Positions 6,558-15,049 of a stretch of DNA of 64,000 nt are shown here, piece after piece; the stretch's first letter is position 1; the number at the start of each line of letters is the position of its first letter. The translations under genes and the position numbers were made by a program. The notes below the pieces were generated by a model. It had not been told where the DNA came from, did no database searches, and saw only the letters and a program-made list of their open reading frames with translations. The DNA is from Variovorax sp. OV700 (GTDB taxonomy: Bacteria > Pseudomonadota > Gammaproteobacteria > Burkholderiales > Burkholderiaceae_C). Location: NCBI RefSeq assembly GCF_900099805.1, contig NZ_FNDR01000014.1, positions 62,001 to 126,000 on the forward strand. Direction: 5' to 3'.

Positions 6558-8393
6558 TCAGCTCGCCGTTTCGCGGCTGGCGCGCTTGCGGTCGCTTTCC
6601 TTCAGGAAACGCTTGCGCAGGCGCACGCTCTTGGGCGTGATTTCGACCAGTTCGTCGTCCTCGATGAATTCCACGCCGTATTCCAGCGTGAGGTCGATCG
6701 GGGGCGTGATCTTGATCGCATCTTCCTTGCCGCTCACGCGGAAGTTGGTCAGCTGCTTCGTACGCGTGGCGTTCACCACGAGGTCGTTGTCGCGGCTGTG
6801 GATACCGACGATCATGCCTTCGTACACCGGATCGTTGGCCTTCACGAACATGCGGCCGCGGTCGTCCAGCTTGCCCAGGGCGTAGGTGAAGATTTCACCA
6901 TCGTCCATCGAGATCAGCACGCCGTTCTTGCGGCTGCCGATGTCGCCCTTGTGCGCCTCGTAGCTGTCGAAGATGTTGCTGATGAGGCCCGAGCCGCGCG
7001 TCAGGTTCAGGAATTCGTTCGTGAAGCCGATCAGGCCGCGCGCCGGAATGCGGTACTCGAGGCGAACACGGCCGCGGCCGTCCGGTTCCATATTGACCAG
7101 CTCGCCCTTGCGCTCGCCCAGTGCCTGCATCACGCCGCCCTGGTGCTGCTCTTCGATGTCGGCGGTGACCAGCTCGATGGGTTCGTGCTTCTCGCCGTTG
7201 ACGGTGCGGAACACCACGCGCGGCTTCGACACGGCCATTTCATAGCCTTCGCGGCGCATGTTTTCCAAGAGGATGGTCAGGTGCAGTTCGCCGCGGCCCA
7301 TCACCTCGAAGATGCCTTCTTCGTCGGTCTCGTTCACGCGCAGTGCCACGTTGTGCTGCAGTTCCTTCTGCAGGCGGTCCCAGATCTGGCGGCTGGTGAC
7401 AAACTTGCCTTCGCGGCCGGCCAGCGGGCTGGTGTTGACGCAGAAGTTCATGGTCAGGGTCGGTTCATCGACCTTGAGCATCGGCAGCGGTGCCGGGTTG
7501 GCGGGGTCAGTCACGGTCACGCCAATGCCGATGTCGGTAATGCCGTTGATCAGCACGATTTCGCCCGGGCCGGCTTCGGTGGCCTGCACGCGGTCCAGAC
7601 CCTGGAAAGTCAGCACCTGGTTGACGCGCCCCTTGACCGACTTGCCGTCCGGACCTTCCATCACCATCACGTCCATCATGGGCTTGAGCGTGCCCTGGCT
7701 GATGCGGCCCACGCCGATGCGGCCGACGAAGGTCGAGAAGTCGAGCGCGGAAATCTGCAGTTGCAGCGGCGCTTCGGGGTCACCCTTCTGGGCCGGCACG
7801 TGCTTCAGAATGGTGTTGAACAGGGCCGACATGTCGGGGCCCCACTGCTCGCCCGCAGCGCCCTCTTCCAGCGACGACCAGCCGTTGATGCCCGAGGCAT
7901 ACACCACGGGGAAGTCGAGCTGTTCGTCGGTGGCGCCGAGCTTGTCGAACAGGTCGAAGGCGGCGTTCACCACCTTGTCGGGGTTCGCACCGGGCTTGTC
8001 GACCTTGTTCACGACCAGGATCGGCTTGAGGCCCAGGGCCAGCGCCTTCTTGGTCACGAAGCGCGTCTGCGGCATCGGGCCTTCCTGCGCGTCGATCAGC
8101 AGCACGACGCCGTCGACCATCGACAGCGCGCGTTCCACTTCGCCGCCGAAGTCCGCGTGGCCGGGGGTGTCGACGATGTTGATGTGCGTGCCTTCCCAGG
8201 TCACGGCGCAGTTCTTGGCCAGGATCGTGATGCCACGTTCCTTTTCAATGGCGTTGTTGTCCATCACCGTGTCGACGACTTTCTCGTGCTCGGCGAAGGT
8301 GCCCGACTGGCGCAGCAATTGGTCGACCATCGTGGTCTTGCCATGGTCCACGTGGGCAATGATGGCGATATTGCGGATTTGCTTGGTACTCAT
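6558..8393 (-). CDS. typA: ribosome-associated GTPase TypA/BipA
   Basis: A 611-residue translational GTPase of normal length that acts on ribosome assembly and stress or cold adaptation. It has G1 AHVDHGKTT (about residues 13-21), G3 DTPGHADFGGE, G4 NKVDKPGA, an EF-G-like domain II, and the TypA-specific C-terminal domain ending in a basic segment. The chosen ATG (MSTKQIRNIAII) overlaps the truB stop as ATGA. The longer open frame upstream is truB sequence in another frame. It is the sixth gene of the rimP operon. Confidence 0.97.
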   Translation of the reverse strand: MSTKQIRNIAIIAHVDHGKTTMVDQLLRQSGTFAEHEKVVDTVMDNNAIEKERGITILAKNCAVTWEGTHINIVDTPGHADFGGEVERALSMVDGVVLLIDAQEGPMPQTRFVTKKALALGLKPILVVNKVDKPGANPDKVVNAAFDLFDKLGATDEQLDFPVVYASGINGWSSLEEGAAGEQWGPDMSALFNTILKHVPAQKGDPEAPLQLQISALDFSTFVGRIGVGRISQGTLKPMMDVMVMEGPDGKSVKGRVNQVLTFQGLDRVQATEAGPGEIVLINGITDIGIGVTVTDPANPAPLPMLKVDEPTLTMNFCVNTSPLAGREGKFVTSRQIWDRLQKELQHNVALRVNETDEEGIFEVMGRGELHLTILLENMRREGYEMAVSKPRVVFRTVNGEKHEPIELVTADIEEQHQGGVMQALGERKGELVNMEPDGRGRVRLEYRIPARGLIGFTNEFLNLTRGSGLISNIFDSYEAHKGDIGSRKNGVLISMDDGEIFTYALGKLDDRGRMFVKANDPVYEGMIVGIHSRDNDLVVNATRTKQLTNFRVSGKEDAIKITPPIDLTLEYGVEFIEDDELVEITPKSVRLRKRFLKESDRKRASRETAS

Positions 8394-9358
8394 GGTGTCG
8401 CTTCGGTCTGTTGTGCGTTCAAAAGAATTTGCTGGATTTCGATGGGGTTCAGCAAGCGCCCCGGTATCAATTCGTTGGCAGCGACATGCGCCGTGCCGAG
8501 GAAGGCGGGAGGCGCTTCGCCGAACACTGCCACGTGGTCGGCATCGGGCCAGGTGCCGCGGCGGCGCAGGCCGGACAGAAAGCGCCCCGCATCTTCGCTG
8601 CCCAGCGTGACGATGGTATGGCCCTCGACCAGGGATTCGGCAGGCAACAATTGGGCCAGCCGCTCTTCCTCGCCCATGGCTTCGAGCGCTTCGAGCGTGA
8701 TGCACTGCACCACGCCGAAACCGCCGGTGGCCGTACGGCGCAGCGACGTGAGGTGGGCGCCGCAGCCCAGTGCCTCGCCGATGTCTTCGCCCAGCGTGCG
8801 AATGTAGGTTCCCTTGCTCACGGAAGCCACTATTTTTATCGCATTGCCCGCCGATTCGGCCGCTGCCTGCGTGATCTTCAATGCATGAATGACCACGTCG
8901 CGCGGCGCGCGCTCGATCTCGATGCCTTCGCGGGCGTACTCGTACAGCGCCTTGCCGTCTTTCTTGAGTGCGCTGTGCATCGGCGGGACCTGCCGGATCG
9001 GGCCGGTGAATTGCGCCTCGACGCGGGCCAGGTCTTCAGGCGTGACGTGCACCGGACGCTCGGCGATCACCTCGCCCTCGGCATCGCCGGTGGCGGTCTT
9101 GATGCCCAGGCGGGCCGTGGCCTCGTAGGTCTTGTCGGCATCGAGATGCAGCTGGCTGAACTTGGTGGCCGCGCCGAAGCACAGCGGCAGCACGCCGGTG
9201 GCCAGCGGATCGAGCGTGCCGGTGTGGCCCGCTTTTTCGGCGCGCAGCAACCACTTGGCCTTCTGCAAGGCCTGATTGCTGGAGAGTCCCAGCGGTTTGT
9301 CGAGCAACAACACCCCATGCACAGGGCGCCGCTGCACCCTTGTGCGTGGCGCATTCAT
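8390..9358 (-). CDS. truB: tRNA pseudouridine(55) synthase TruB
   Basis: A 322-residue enzyme that makes pseudouridine 55 in the T-loop of all elongator tRNAs. The catalytic motif GHTGTLDPLATGVLP places the nucleophilic Asp at residue 50. GVLLLDKPLGLSSN (motif I) and KGTYIRTLGEDIG (RNA binding) are also present, and residues 250-322 form the PUA-like C-terminal domain. It lies 2 bases from rbfA and overlaps typA by 4 bases (ATGA). Confidence 0.97.
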   Translation of the reverse strand: MNAPRTRVQRRPVHGVLLLDKPLGLSSNQALQKAKWLLRAEKAGHTGTLDPLATGVLPLCFGAATKFSQLHLDADKTYEATARLGIKTATGDAEGEVIAERPVHVTPEDLARVEAQFTGPIRQVPPMHSALKKDGKALYEYAREGIEIERAPRDVVIHALKITQAAAESAGNAIKIVASVSKGTYIRTLGEDIGEALGCGAHLTSLRRTATGGFGVVQCITLEALEAMGEEERLAQLLPAESLVEGHTIVTLGSEDAGRFLSGLRRRGTWPDADHVAVFGEAPPAFLGTAHVAANELIPGRLLNPIEIQQILLNAQQTEATP

Positions 9359-9360
9359 CG

Positions 9361-9732
9361 CTAGTCGTCTTTCGAACGCGAAGCGACGGCCTGCGCGATG
9401 AGCGCATTCATGTCGGCTGCACGCTCGGTGGTGCGGTCGAACAGGAAGTGCAGCGTCGGCACGGTGTGGATGTGGAGACGCTTGAACAGGCCGTTGCGAA
9501 GAAACCCCGCAGCCTGGTTCAGCGCTTCGGTGGTCTCGGCCACGTCGCCCGTGAGCATGCTGAAGTAGACCTTCGCATGCGCATAGTCGGGCGTGACCTC
9601 GACCGCCTGGATCGTGACCATGCCCACGCGCGGGTCCTTCAACTCGCGCGCGATCAGCTCCGTCAGATCCCGCTGGATCTGGTCGGCAACCTTGAACGCG
9701 CGGTTGGGGGCGGCGGCTTTTCTTTTCGGCAT
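9361..9732 (-). CDS. rbfA: 30S ribosome-binding factor RbfA
   Basis: A 123-residue KH-fold protein needed for late 30S maturation and cold growth. Visible family features are the N-terminal RAFKVADQIQRDLTELI helix, the DPRVGMVTIQAVEVTPDYAHAKV strand pair, and NGLFKRLHIHTVPTLHF with the Ala/Ser kink region. It sits between infB and truB as in most proteobacteria, so all three are probably translated from one mRNA. Confidence 0.97.
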   Translation of the reverse strand: MPKRKAAAPNRAFKVADQIQRDLTELIARELKDPRVGMVTIQAVEVTPDYAHAKVYFSMLTGDVAETTEALNQAAGFLRNGLFKRLHIHTVPTLHFLFDRTTERAADMNALIAQAVASRSKDD

Positions 9733-9753
9733 GGTCTCTCTCGCATCGAACGC

Positions 9754-12708
9754 TTACAGCGTCCGGGCGATTTCCTTGATCTCGAAAAATTCCAACTGAT
9801 CACCTTCTTTGATGTCGTTGTAGTTCTTGAGCTTGATACCGCACTCGAAGCCTTCGCGCACTTCGCGAACGTCGTCCTTCATGCGCTTGATCGAGTCGAC
9901 TTCGCCGGTGTAGATCACCACGTTGTCGCGCAGCAGGCGGAAATGCGCCGTGCGGTTGACCGAGCCCGAGGTGATGTACGAACCCGCGACCGTACCGATC
10001 TTGGAAGCCACGAACACCGTGCGGATTTCGGCCGAGCCGATGATCTCTTCGCGGCGCTCCGGTGCCAGCATGCCCGACATCGCGACCTTGATCTCGTCCA
10101 CGGCGTCGTAAATGATGCTGTAGTAGTTCAGCTGCACGCCATTGCCTTCGGCCAGCTTGCGCGCACCGGAATCGGCGCGCACGTTGAAGCCGATCACGAT
10201 CGCCTTCGAGGCGATGGCAAGGTTGATGTCGCTTTCGCTGATGCCGCCCACGCCGGCGTACACGATCTGCACCTTGACCTCTTCGGTCGCCAGCTTGAGC
10301 AGCGACTGGGCCAGTGCTTCCTGCGAGCCCTGCACGTCGGCCTTGATGATGATGCGCAGCGTCTGCACTTCGCCGGCCGAAAGGTCGGTGAACATGTTCT
10401 GCAGGTTCGCAGCCTGGGCCTTCGCCAGCTTGGTGTTGCGGAACTTGCCGGCACGGTAGGTGGCGATTTCGCGCGCACGGCGCTCGTCGGCCATCACCAT
10501 GAACTCGTCGCCCGCCTGCGGCACTTCGGTCAGACCCTGGATTTCCACCGGGATCGACGGGCCGGCCGTCTTGATGCTCTTGCCGTCTTCGTCAAGCATG
10601 GCGCGCACGCGGCCATAGGTCGAACCCGCCAGCACCACGTCGCCGGTCTTGAGCGTGCCGGACTGCACCAGCACGGTGGCGACCGGGCCGCGGCCCTTGT
10701 CGAGCTGCGCTTCGATGACCAGGCCCTTGGCGGCGGCATCCACCGGCGCCTTGAGTTCCAGCACTTCGGCCTGCAGCAGCACCTGCTCGAGCAGTTCGTC
10801 GATGCCCTGGCCCGTCTTGGCGGACACCGGCACGAACGGCACGTCGCCGCCGTACTCTTCGGGCACGACCTCTTCGGTCACCAGTTCCTGCTTCACGCGG
10901 TCCGGGCTGGCATCGGGCTTGTCGATCTTGTTGATCGCGACCACGATCGGCACACCGGCAGCCTTCGCGTGCTTGATGGCTTCCTTGGTCTGAGGCATGA
11001 CGCCGTCGTCGGCCGCCACCACGAGGATGACGATGTCGGTGGCCTGCGCACCGCGGGCACGCATGGCCGTGAAGGCCTCGTGACCCGGGGTGTCGAGGAA
11101 CGACACCATGCCGCGTTCGGTCTGCACATGGTAGGCACCAATGTGCTGCGTGATGCCACCGGCTTCGCCCGCGGCTACCTTGGCGCGGCGGATGTAGTCC
11201 AGCAGCGAGGTCTTGCCGTGGTCGACGTGGCCCATGACGGTCACGACCGGTGCGCGCGGCAGGGCTTCGGCGGTTTGCGCCGACACGTCTTCGTCGGTGA
11301 AGGCTTCGGGATCGTCCAGCGCGGCAACGACCGCGTTGTGGCCCATTTCCTCCACCAGAATCATGGCGGTGTCCTGGTCCAGCGACTGGTTGATGGTCGC
11401 CATCTGGCCCAGCTTCATGAGCTGCTTGATGACTTCCTGCGCCTTGACGGCCATCTTGTGGGCGAGTTCGGCCACGGTGATGGTTTCGGGCACGTGCACT
11501 TCGAGAATGCGCGCCTCGACCGGTGCGGCCTGCACATGCTCTTCATGGCCTCCACGGTCGTTGCTGCCACGGCGGCCGCGCGGGCCTCCGCGCCAGTTGC
11601 CGCGGCCAACACCACCGCTGGCATCGCCGCGGGTCTTGATTTCTTTCTTCTTGGCCGGATCGCCAGCCCAGCTCGACGAGAGCTTGGCCGACTTGACTTC
11701 CTTGCCGGCACCGGCGGCGCCAGGGGCTGCGGCAGCACCCGGTGCGGCTGGCGCGCCGGGGCGCGCCGCCGGGGTGGCTGGCTTGTGCAGCGTTCCCTTG
11801 ACCGCGGCCTTCTCGGGCTGCGGCTTCTCGGGCGCCTTGTGCGGCACCAGCACGCGGGCCGGTGCGTTCATCATGGCGCGGATGGCTTCGGCTTCGGCGA
11901 GTGCCTTGCGGCGACGCTCGTCGAGGTCCTTGGCGCGGGCGGCTTCTTCGTCGGCACGGGCCTTCGATTCGGCGGCGGCCTTGGCCTTCGCGTCTTCCTT
12001 GGCTTGCGTGGCGGCTGTTTGCGCAGCCAGCTTGGTGTCGGCGGCTTGCTGTTCGGCGGCGGCTGCAGCGGCTGCGGCAGGCGCGGCAACCGGCTTGGCA
12101 GCTTCCTTCGGGGGCGCAGCGGCGGCTGCGGCAGCGGCCTTCTTCTCGGCGGCGATGCGTGCGGCCTCCTGCTCTGCCTGTTCGGCGCGCTCGGCCTTCT
12201 CGGCCTGCTCGCGTTCGCGCGCTTCGGTTTCTTCGCGCAGGCGGCGCTTCTCGACCAGTTCTTCTTCCTGGCGGCGGATCAGCTCGGCCTGGCGGCGCGC
12301 TTCTTCCTCGCGGCGGGCCAGTTCGGCTTCGTCGACGCGGGGTGCAGCGGACGCCGCGGGCGCTTCGGCCACCGGTTGTTGTGCTTCGGGCACGGCAGGG
12401 TGGCCGTCATCGCGCTGGATGAAGGTGCGCTTCTTGCGCACCTCGACCTGGATGGTGCGGGCGCGGCCAGTGGCGTCGGCCTGCTTGATCTCGCTGGTCG
12501 ACTTTTTCGTCAGCGTGATCTTCTTGCGCTCGGGCTCGGCGGTGCCATGGCTGGCTTTGAGAAAGCCGAGCAGGCGCTGCTTGTCAGCCTCGGTGAGTGC
12601 ATCGGTGGGTGCCGCTTTGGGCACGCCTGCGCTCTTGAGCTGGTCAAGCAAGGTTTCGGGAGTCTTCTTGAGCTCGTTCGCGAACTCGGCGACAGTGGTA
12701 CTGGACAT
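9754..12708 (-). CDS. infB: translation initiation factor IF-2
   Basis: A 984-residue IF-2, longer than the E. coli protein (890). It brings fMet-tRNA to the 30S P site and promotes subunit joining. The N-terminal IF2_N domain (VAEFANELKKTPETLLDQL) is followed by about 300 residues of Ala/Glu/Lys/Arg-rich charged helix and a second IF2_N module (ITVAELAHKMAVKAQEVIKQL). The GTPase has G1 GHVDHGKT near residue 490, DTPGHEAF and NKIDKP, followed by domains II, III and the C-terminal fMet-binding domain. It is 24 bases from nusA and 21 from rbfA. Confidence 0.98.
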   Translation of the reverse strand: MSSTTVAEFANELKKTPETLLDQLKSAGVPKAAPTDALTEADKQRLLGFLKASHGTAEPERKKITLTKKSTSEIKQADATGRARTIQVEVRKKRTFIQRDDGHPAVPEAQQPVAEAPAASAAPRVDEAELARREEEARRQAELIRRQEEELVEKRRLREETEAREREQAEKAERAEQAEQEAARIAAEKKAAAAAAAAPPKEAAKPVAAPAAAAAAAAEQQAADTKLAAQTAATQAKEDAKAKAAAESKARADEEAARAKDLDERRRKALAEAEAIRAMMNAPARVLVPHKAPEKPQPEKAAVKGTLHKPATPAARPGAPAAPGAAAAPGAAGAGKEVKSAKLSSSWAGDPAKKKEIKTRGDASGGVGRGNWRGGPRGRRGSNDRGGHEEHVQAAPVEARILEVHVPETITVAELAHKMAVKAQEVIKQLMKLGQMATINQSLDQDTAMILVEEMGHNAVVAALDDPEAFTDEDVSAQTAEALPRAPVVTVMGHVDHGKTSLLDYIRRAKVAAGEAGGITQHIGAYHVQTERGMVSFLDTPGHEAFTAMRARGAQATDIVILVVAADDGVMPQTKEAIKHAKAAGVPIVVAINKIDKPDASPDRVKQELVTEEVVPEEYGGDVPFVPVSAKTGQGIDELLEQVLLQAEVLELKAPVDAAAKGLVIEAQLDKGRGPVATVLVQSGTLKTGDVVLAGSTYGRVRAMLDEDGKSIKTAGPSIPVEIQGLTEVPQAGDEFMVMADERRAREIATYRAGKFRNTKLAKAQAANLQNMFTDLSAGEVQTLRIIIKADVQGSQEALAQSLLKLATEEVKVQIVYAGVGGISESDINLAIASKAIVIGFNVRADSGARKLAEGNGVQLNYYSIIYDAVDEIKVAMSGMLAPERREEIIGSAEIRTVFVASKIGTVAGSYITSGSVNRTAHFRLLRDNVVIYTGEVDSIKRMKDDVREVREGFECGIKLKNYNDIKEGDQLEFFEIKEIARTL

Positions 12709-12732
12709 ATTGGTTTCGTGCCTCCATGACCA

Positions 12733-14217
12733 TCACTCTTGGCCGGCGAACCAATGTTCGCGGGCTTTCAAGATGAGGGCTTTGGCGTCATCGGCGCTGT
12801 GGCCGGTGATCTCGGTGAGTTCATCGACCGCGAGGTCGGCGAGGTCGTCGCGGGTGTTCACACCCGCCTCGGCCAGCTTTGGAATCAGCTCGGGGTCGAG
12901 GCCTTCGAGGTCGCGCAGATTCTGCGAGACGGTCTCGACGCCCTCTTCCTTGGCGATTTCCATGGTCAGCAGCGCATCCTTGGCGCGCGTGCGCAGCTCA
13001 TTGATGGTGTCTTCATCGAAAGCTTCGATCTCCAGCATTTCGGAGATCGGCACATAGGCCACTTCTTCGAGGCTGTTGAAGCCCTCGGAGATCAGGATGT
13101 CGGCGATTTCCTCGTCGACGTCGAGCTTTTCCATGAACAGCTTGCGGCTGGCGTCGGTTTCGACGGCCTGCTTCTGCGCAGATTCGTTGGCGTCCATGAT
13201 GTTGATCTTCCAACCCGTGAGGTCGGAAGCCAGGCGCACGTTCTGGCCGCCGCGGCCGATGGCGATGGCGAGGTTTTCCTCGTCGACCACCACGTCCATG
13301 GCGTGCTTTTCTTCATCGACAACGATGGAAGACACATTGGCCGGGGCCAGCGCACCGATCACGAACTGCGCCGGGTCTTCGCTCCACAGCACGATGTCCA
13401 CGCGCTCGCCGGCGAGCTCGTTGGTCACAGCGTTGACACGCGTGCCGCGCACGCCGACGCAGGTGCCGATCGGGTCGACACGCTTGTCGTGCGAGAGCAC
13501 GGCGATCTTGGCGCGCGAACCGGGGTCGCGAGCGCAGCTCTTGATTTCGAGCAGGCCTTGTTCGATCTCGGGCACTTCCTGGCGGAACAGCTCGATCATG
13601 AACTCGGGGGCCGAGCGCGACAGGATGATCGGCGCGCCGCGCAGCGTCAGGTCGACCTCCATGATCATGGCCCGCACGCGGTCGCCGTTGCGCAGGTTTT
13701 CCTTGGCGATCATCTCGCTGCGGCGCAGGCGCCCTTCGACGCGGCCGGCCTCCACGATGATGTCGCCCTTGTCCAGGCGCTTGACGGTGCCCACGAAGAT
13801 CTTGTCGCCGCGCGACATGAAGTCGTTCAGCAGCATCTCGCGCTCAGCGTCGCGGATCTTCTGCAGGATCACCTGCTTGGCGGCCATGGCGCCGATGCGG
13901 CCGATCGGCACCGAGTCCACCGATTCCTCGATGTATTCGTCGACCTCGATGTCGGGCATTTCTTCCTTGGCTTCGAACAGGAGGATTTCCTGGTCGGGCA
14001 GCTGCAGGCCGGCCTCGTCGGGAACGACGTGCCAGCGGCGGAAGGTTTCGTAGTCGCCGCTGTCGCGGTCCACGGCCACGCGGATGTCCACTTCGCCCGC
14101 ATAGAGCTTCTTGGTGGCCTGCGCCAGCGCGGATTCGACCGCGCCGAAGACCACGTCGCGCTCGACGTTCTTCTCTCGCGAGATCGCATCCACCAACATC
14201 AACATTTCGCGATTCAT
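12733..14217 (-). CDS. nusA: transcription termination/antitermination factor NusA
   Basis: A 494-residue NusA of the proteobacterial long form. An N-terminal RNA polymerase binding domain (MLMLVDAISREKNVERDVVFGA) is followed by S1 (about 135-200), KH1 and KH2 (AIGRGGQNVRLASDLTGW at about 320), and two C-terminal acidic repeats with helix-hairpin-helix character (from about 365). It modulates pausing, intrinsic termination and antitermination. As the second gene of an operon whose leader contains a terminator-like hairpin, it may control its own expression. Confidence 0.98.
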   Translation of the reverse strand: MNREMLMLVDAISREKNVERDVVFGAVESALAQATKKLYAGEVDIRVAVDRDSGDYETFRRWHVVPDEAGLQLPDQEILLFEAKEEMPDIEVDEYIEESVDSVPIGRIGAMAAKQVILQKIRDAEREMLLNDFMSRGDKIFVGTVKRLDKGDIIVEAGRVEGRLRRSEMIAKENLRNGDRVRAMIMEVDLTLRGAPIILSRSAPEFMIELFRQEVPEIEQGLLEIKSCARDPGSRAKIAVLSHDKRVDPIGTCVGVRGTRVNAVTNELAGERVDIVLWSEDPAQFVIGALAPANVSSIVVDEEKHAMDVVVDEENLAIAIGRGGQNVRLASDLTGWKINIMDANESAQKQAVETDASRKLFMEKLDVDEEIADILISEGFNSLEEVAYVPISEMLEIEAFDEDTINELRTRAKDALLTMEIAKEEGVETVSQNLRDLEGLDPELIPKLAEAGVNTRDDLADLAVDELTEITGHSADDAKALILKAREHWFAGQE

Positions 14218-14233
14218 GCCACCACTCCTCTAG

Positions 14234-14881
14234 TCAGTCCGGAACATTCGTTCCGTCGTCAATATCCGAAAAACCCGGTTGGGTTTTGGCCCTGCGGCCC
14301 TTGAAATCCACAATTGGCGCGAGCCGCGCATCGCGCAGCTCGTCCAGCACGAAGCCGAGCGCATGCAACTTTGCAGGCGCGCGCTTCTTGCTCACTTTTT
14401 GTCCCGGTTTGGGCTCGGGCGCATCGCTCCAGACGATTTGCCAGCCCGGGGCTGCGACAGCCCCTTCCGCTGTTTCAGCACGCTCCAGCGTGCCGCGAAA
14501 TTTCTTGCGGTTGGCAGACACCTGCCCCGCCGCCGCGGCACCCATCGGCACCTTGAGCGTGATGTCGATCACCTCACCGACGAAACGCTCGAAATCCTGC
14601 TCATTGCGAAGCGGACGGTCAATACCCGGCGAGGAAACCTCGAGCCGCTTGTAATCGACACCATCGACCTCGAGCGCAAACTGCAGTTGCCGCGTGACCT
14701 TTTCGCAATCCTCGACGGTCACGAAGGGCTCGGGAATTCCCGCAGCCACAGCTTCCGAGGTGGGGGCTGTCCAGGGCAAATCAATCGTGACGCGCAGCAA
14801 TCCCCCGGCCGATCTTTCGATCTCGACCAGGTCGTAGCCGAGTCCGGCCACGGTTTGTTCCACTGTCTGCTGCAATGCCAC
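14234..14881 (-). CDS. rimP: ribosome maturation factor RimP
   Basis: A 215-residue protein for 30S subunit maturation (E. coli about 150). The N-terminal alpha/beta domain shows QTVEQTVAGLGYDLVEIER, and the core has VTRQLQFALEVDG and the hallmark LEVSSPGIDRPL. The Sm-like C-terminal half is enlarged by Ala/Pro/Lys-rich inserts (about residues 125-185). I chose the GTG at 14881, where homology begins, with AAGG 12 bases upstream; the open frame extends 75 bases further but looks unrelated. It is the first gene of the nusA operon. Confidence 0.93.
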   Translation of the reverse strand: MALQQTVEQTVAGLGYDLVEIERSAGGLLRVTIDLPWTAPTSEAVAAGIPEPFVTVEDCEKVTRQLQFALEVDGVDYKRLEVSSPGIDRPLRNEQDFERFVGEVIDITLKVPMGAAAAGQVSANRKKFRGTLERAETAEGAVAAPGWQIVWSDAPEPKPGQKVSKKRAPAKLHALGFVLDELRDARLAPIVDFKGRRAKTQPGFSDIDDGTNVPD

Positions 14882-14888
14882 GTGTTTG

Positions 14889-14910
14889 AAAATGCCTTGT
14901 AAAAATGCCT
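14889..14910 (-). repeat. 9-base direct repeat in the rimP leader
   Basis: On the plus strand AAAATGCCT occurs at 14889-14897 and again at 14902-14910, 13 bases apart (AGGCATTTT in the mRNA). The proximal copy supplies the AAGG ribosome binding site of rimP. The duplicate could be a site for a regulatory RNA-binding protein or be chance. Confidence 0.4.
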
Positions 14911-14957
14911 GTACGCGCCACCCGCCCGCCACGGGTGCCACGCATCGAGAATGCATA

Positions 14958-14997
14958 GACCAAAAAAAACGGGCGGTTGGTACCCGCCCGTTTGGTC
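14958..14997 (-). terminator. terminator/attenuator hairpin in front of rimP
   Basis: On the minus strand AAACGGGCGG and CCGCCCGTTT form a perfect 10-bp stem around a 7-base loop, followed by a run of eight T (the A-run at 14962-14969). Outer GACC/GGTC bases can extend it. It lies 77 bases before the rimP start and 56 bases after the stop of the upstream MFS gene. It can be read as that gene's terminator, as a leader attenuator of the nusA operon, or as both. Confidence 0.85.
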
Positions 14998-15008
14998 GTG
15001 AGCCTCGA

Positions 15009-15014
15009 ATTATA
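15009..15014 (-). promoter_or_regulatory. candidate promoter of the rimP-nusA operon
   Basis: A consensus TATAAT on the minus strand between the MFS gene stop and the hairpin. Transcription would start near 15002, so the RNA would begin only a few bases before the terminator-like stem. There is no recognisable -35 hexamer at 16-18 bases, so the call rests on the perfect -10 and on position. Confidence 0.45.
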
Positions 15015-15049
15015 TGCTATTCGTGTGAGAAATGAAGGGGCTTCGGCGC

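Noticed and set aside
6189..8807. Plus-strand open frame of 872 codons
   Set aside because: Antisense to typA and the EamA gene, whose minus-strand products show clear family motifs.
9340..12729. Plus-strand open frame of 1129 codons
   Set aside because: It is antisense to infB and rbfA. The infB frame has full IF-2 homology; the opposite frame is His/Gly/Leu-rich, typical of GC-rich shadows.
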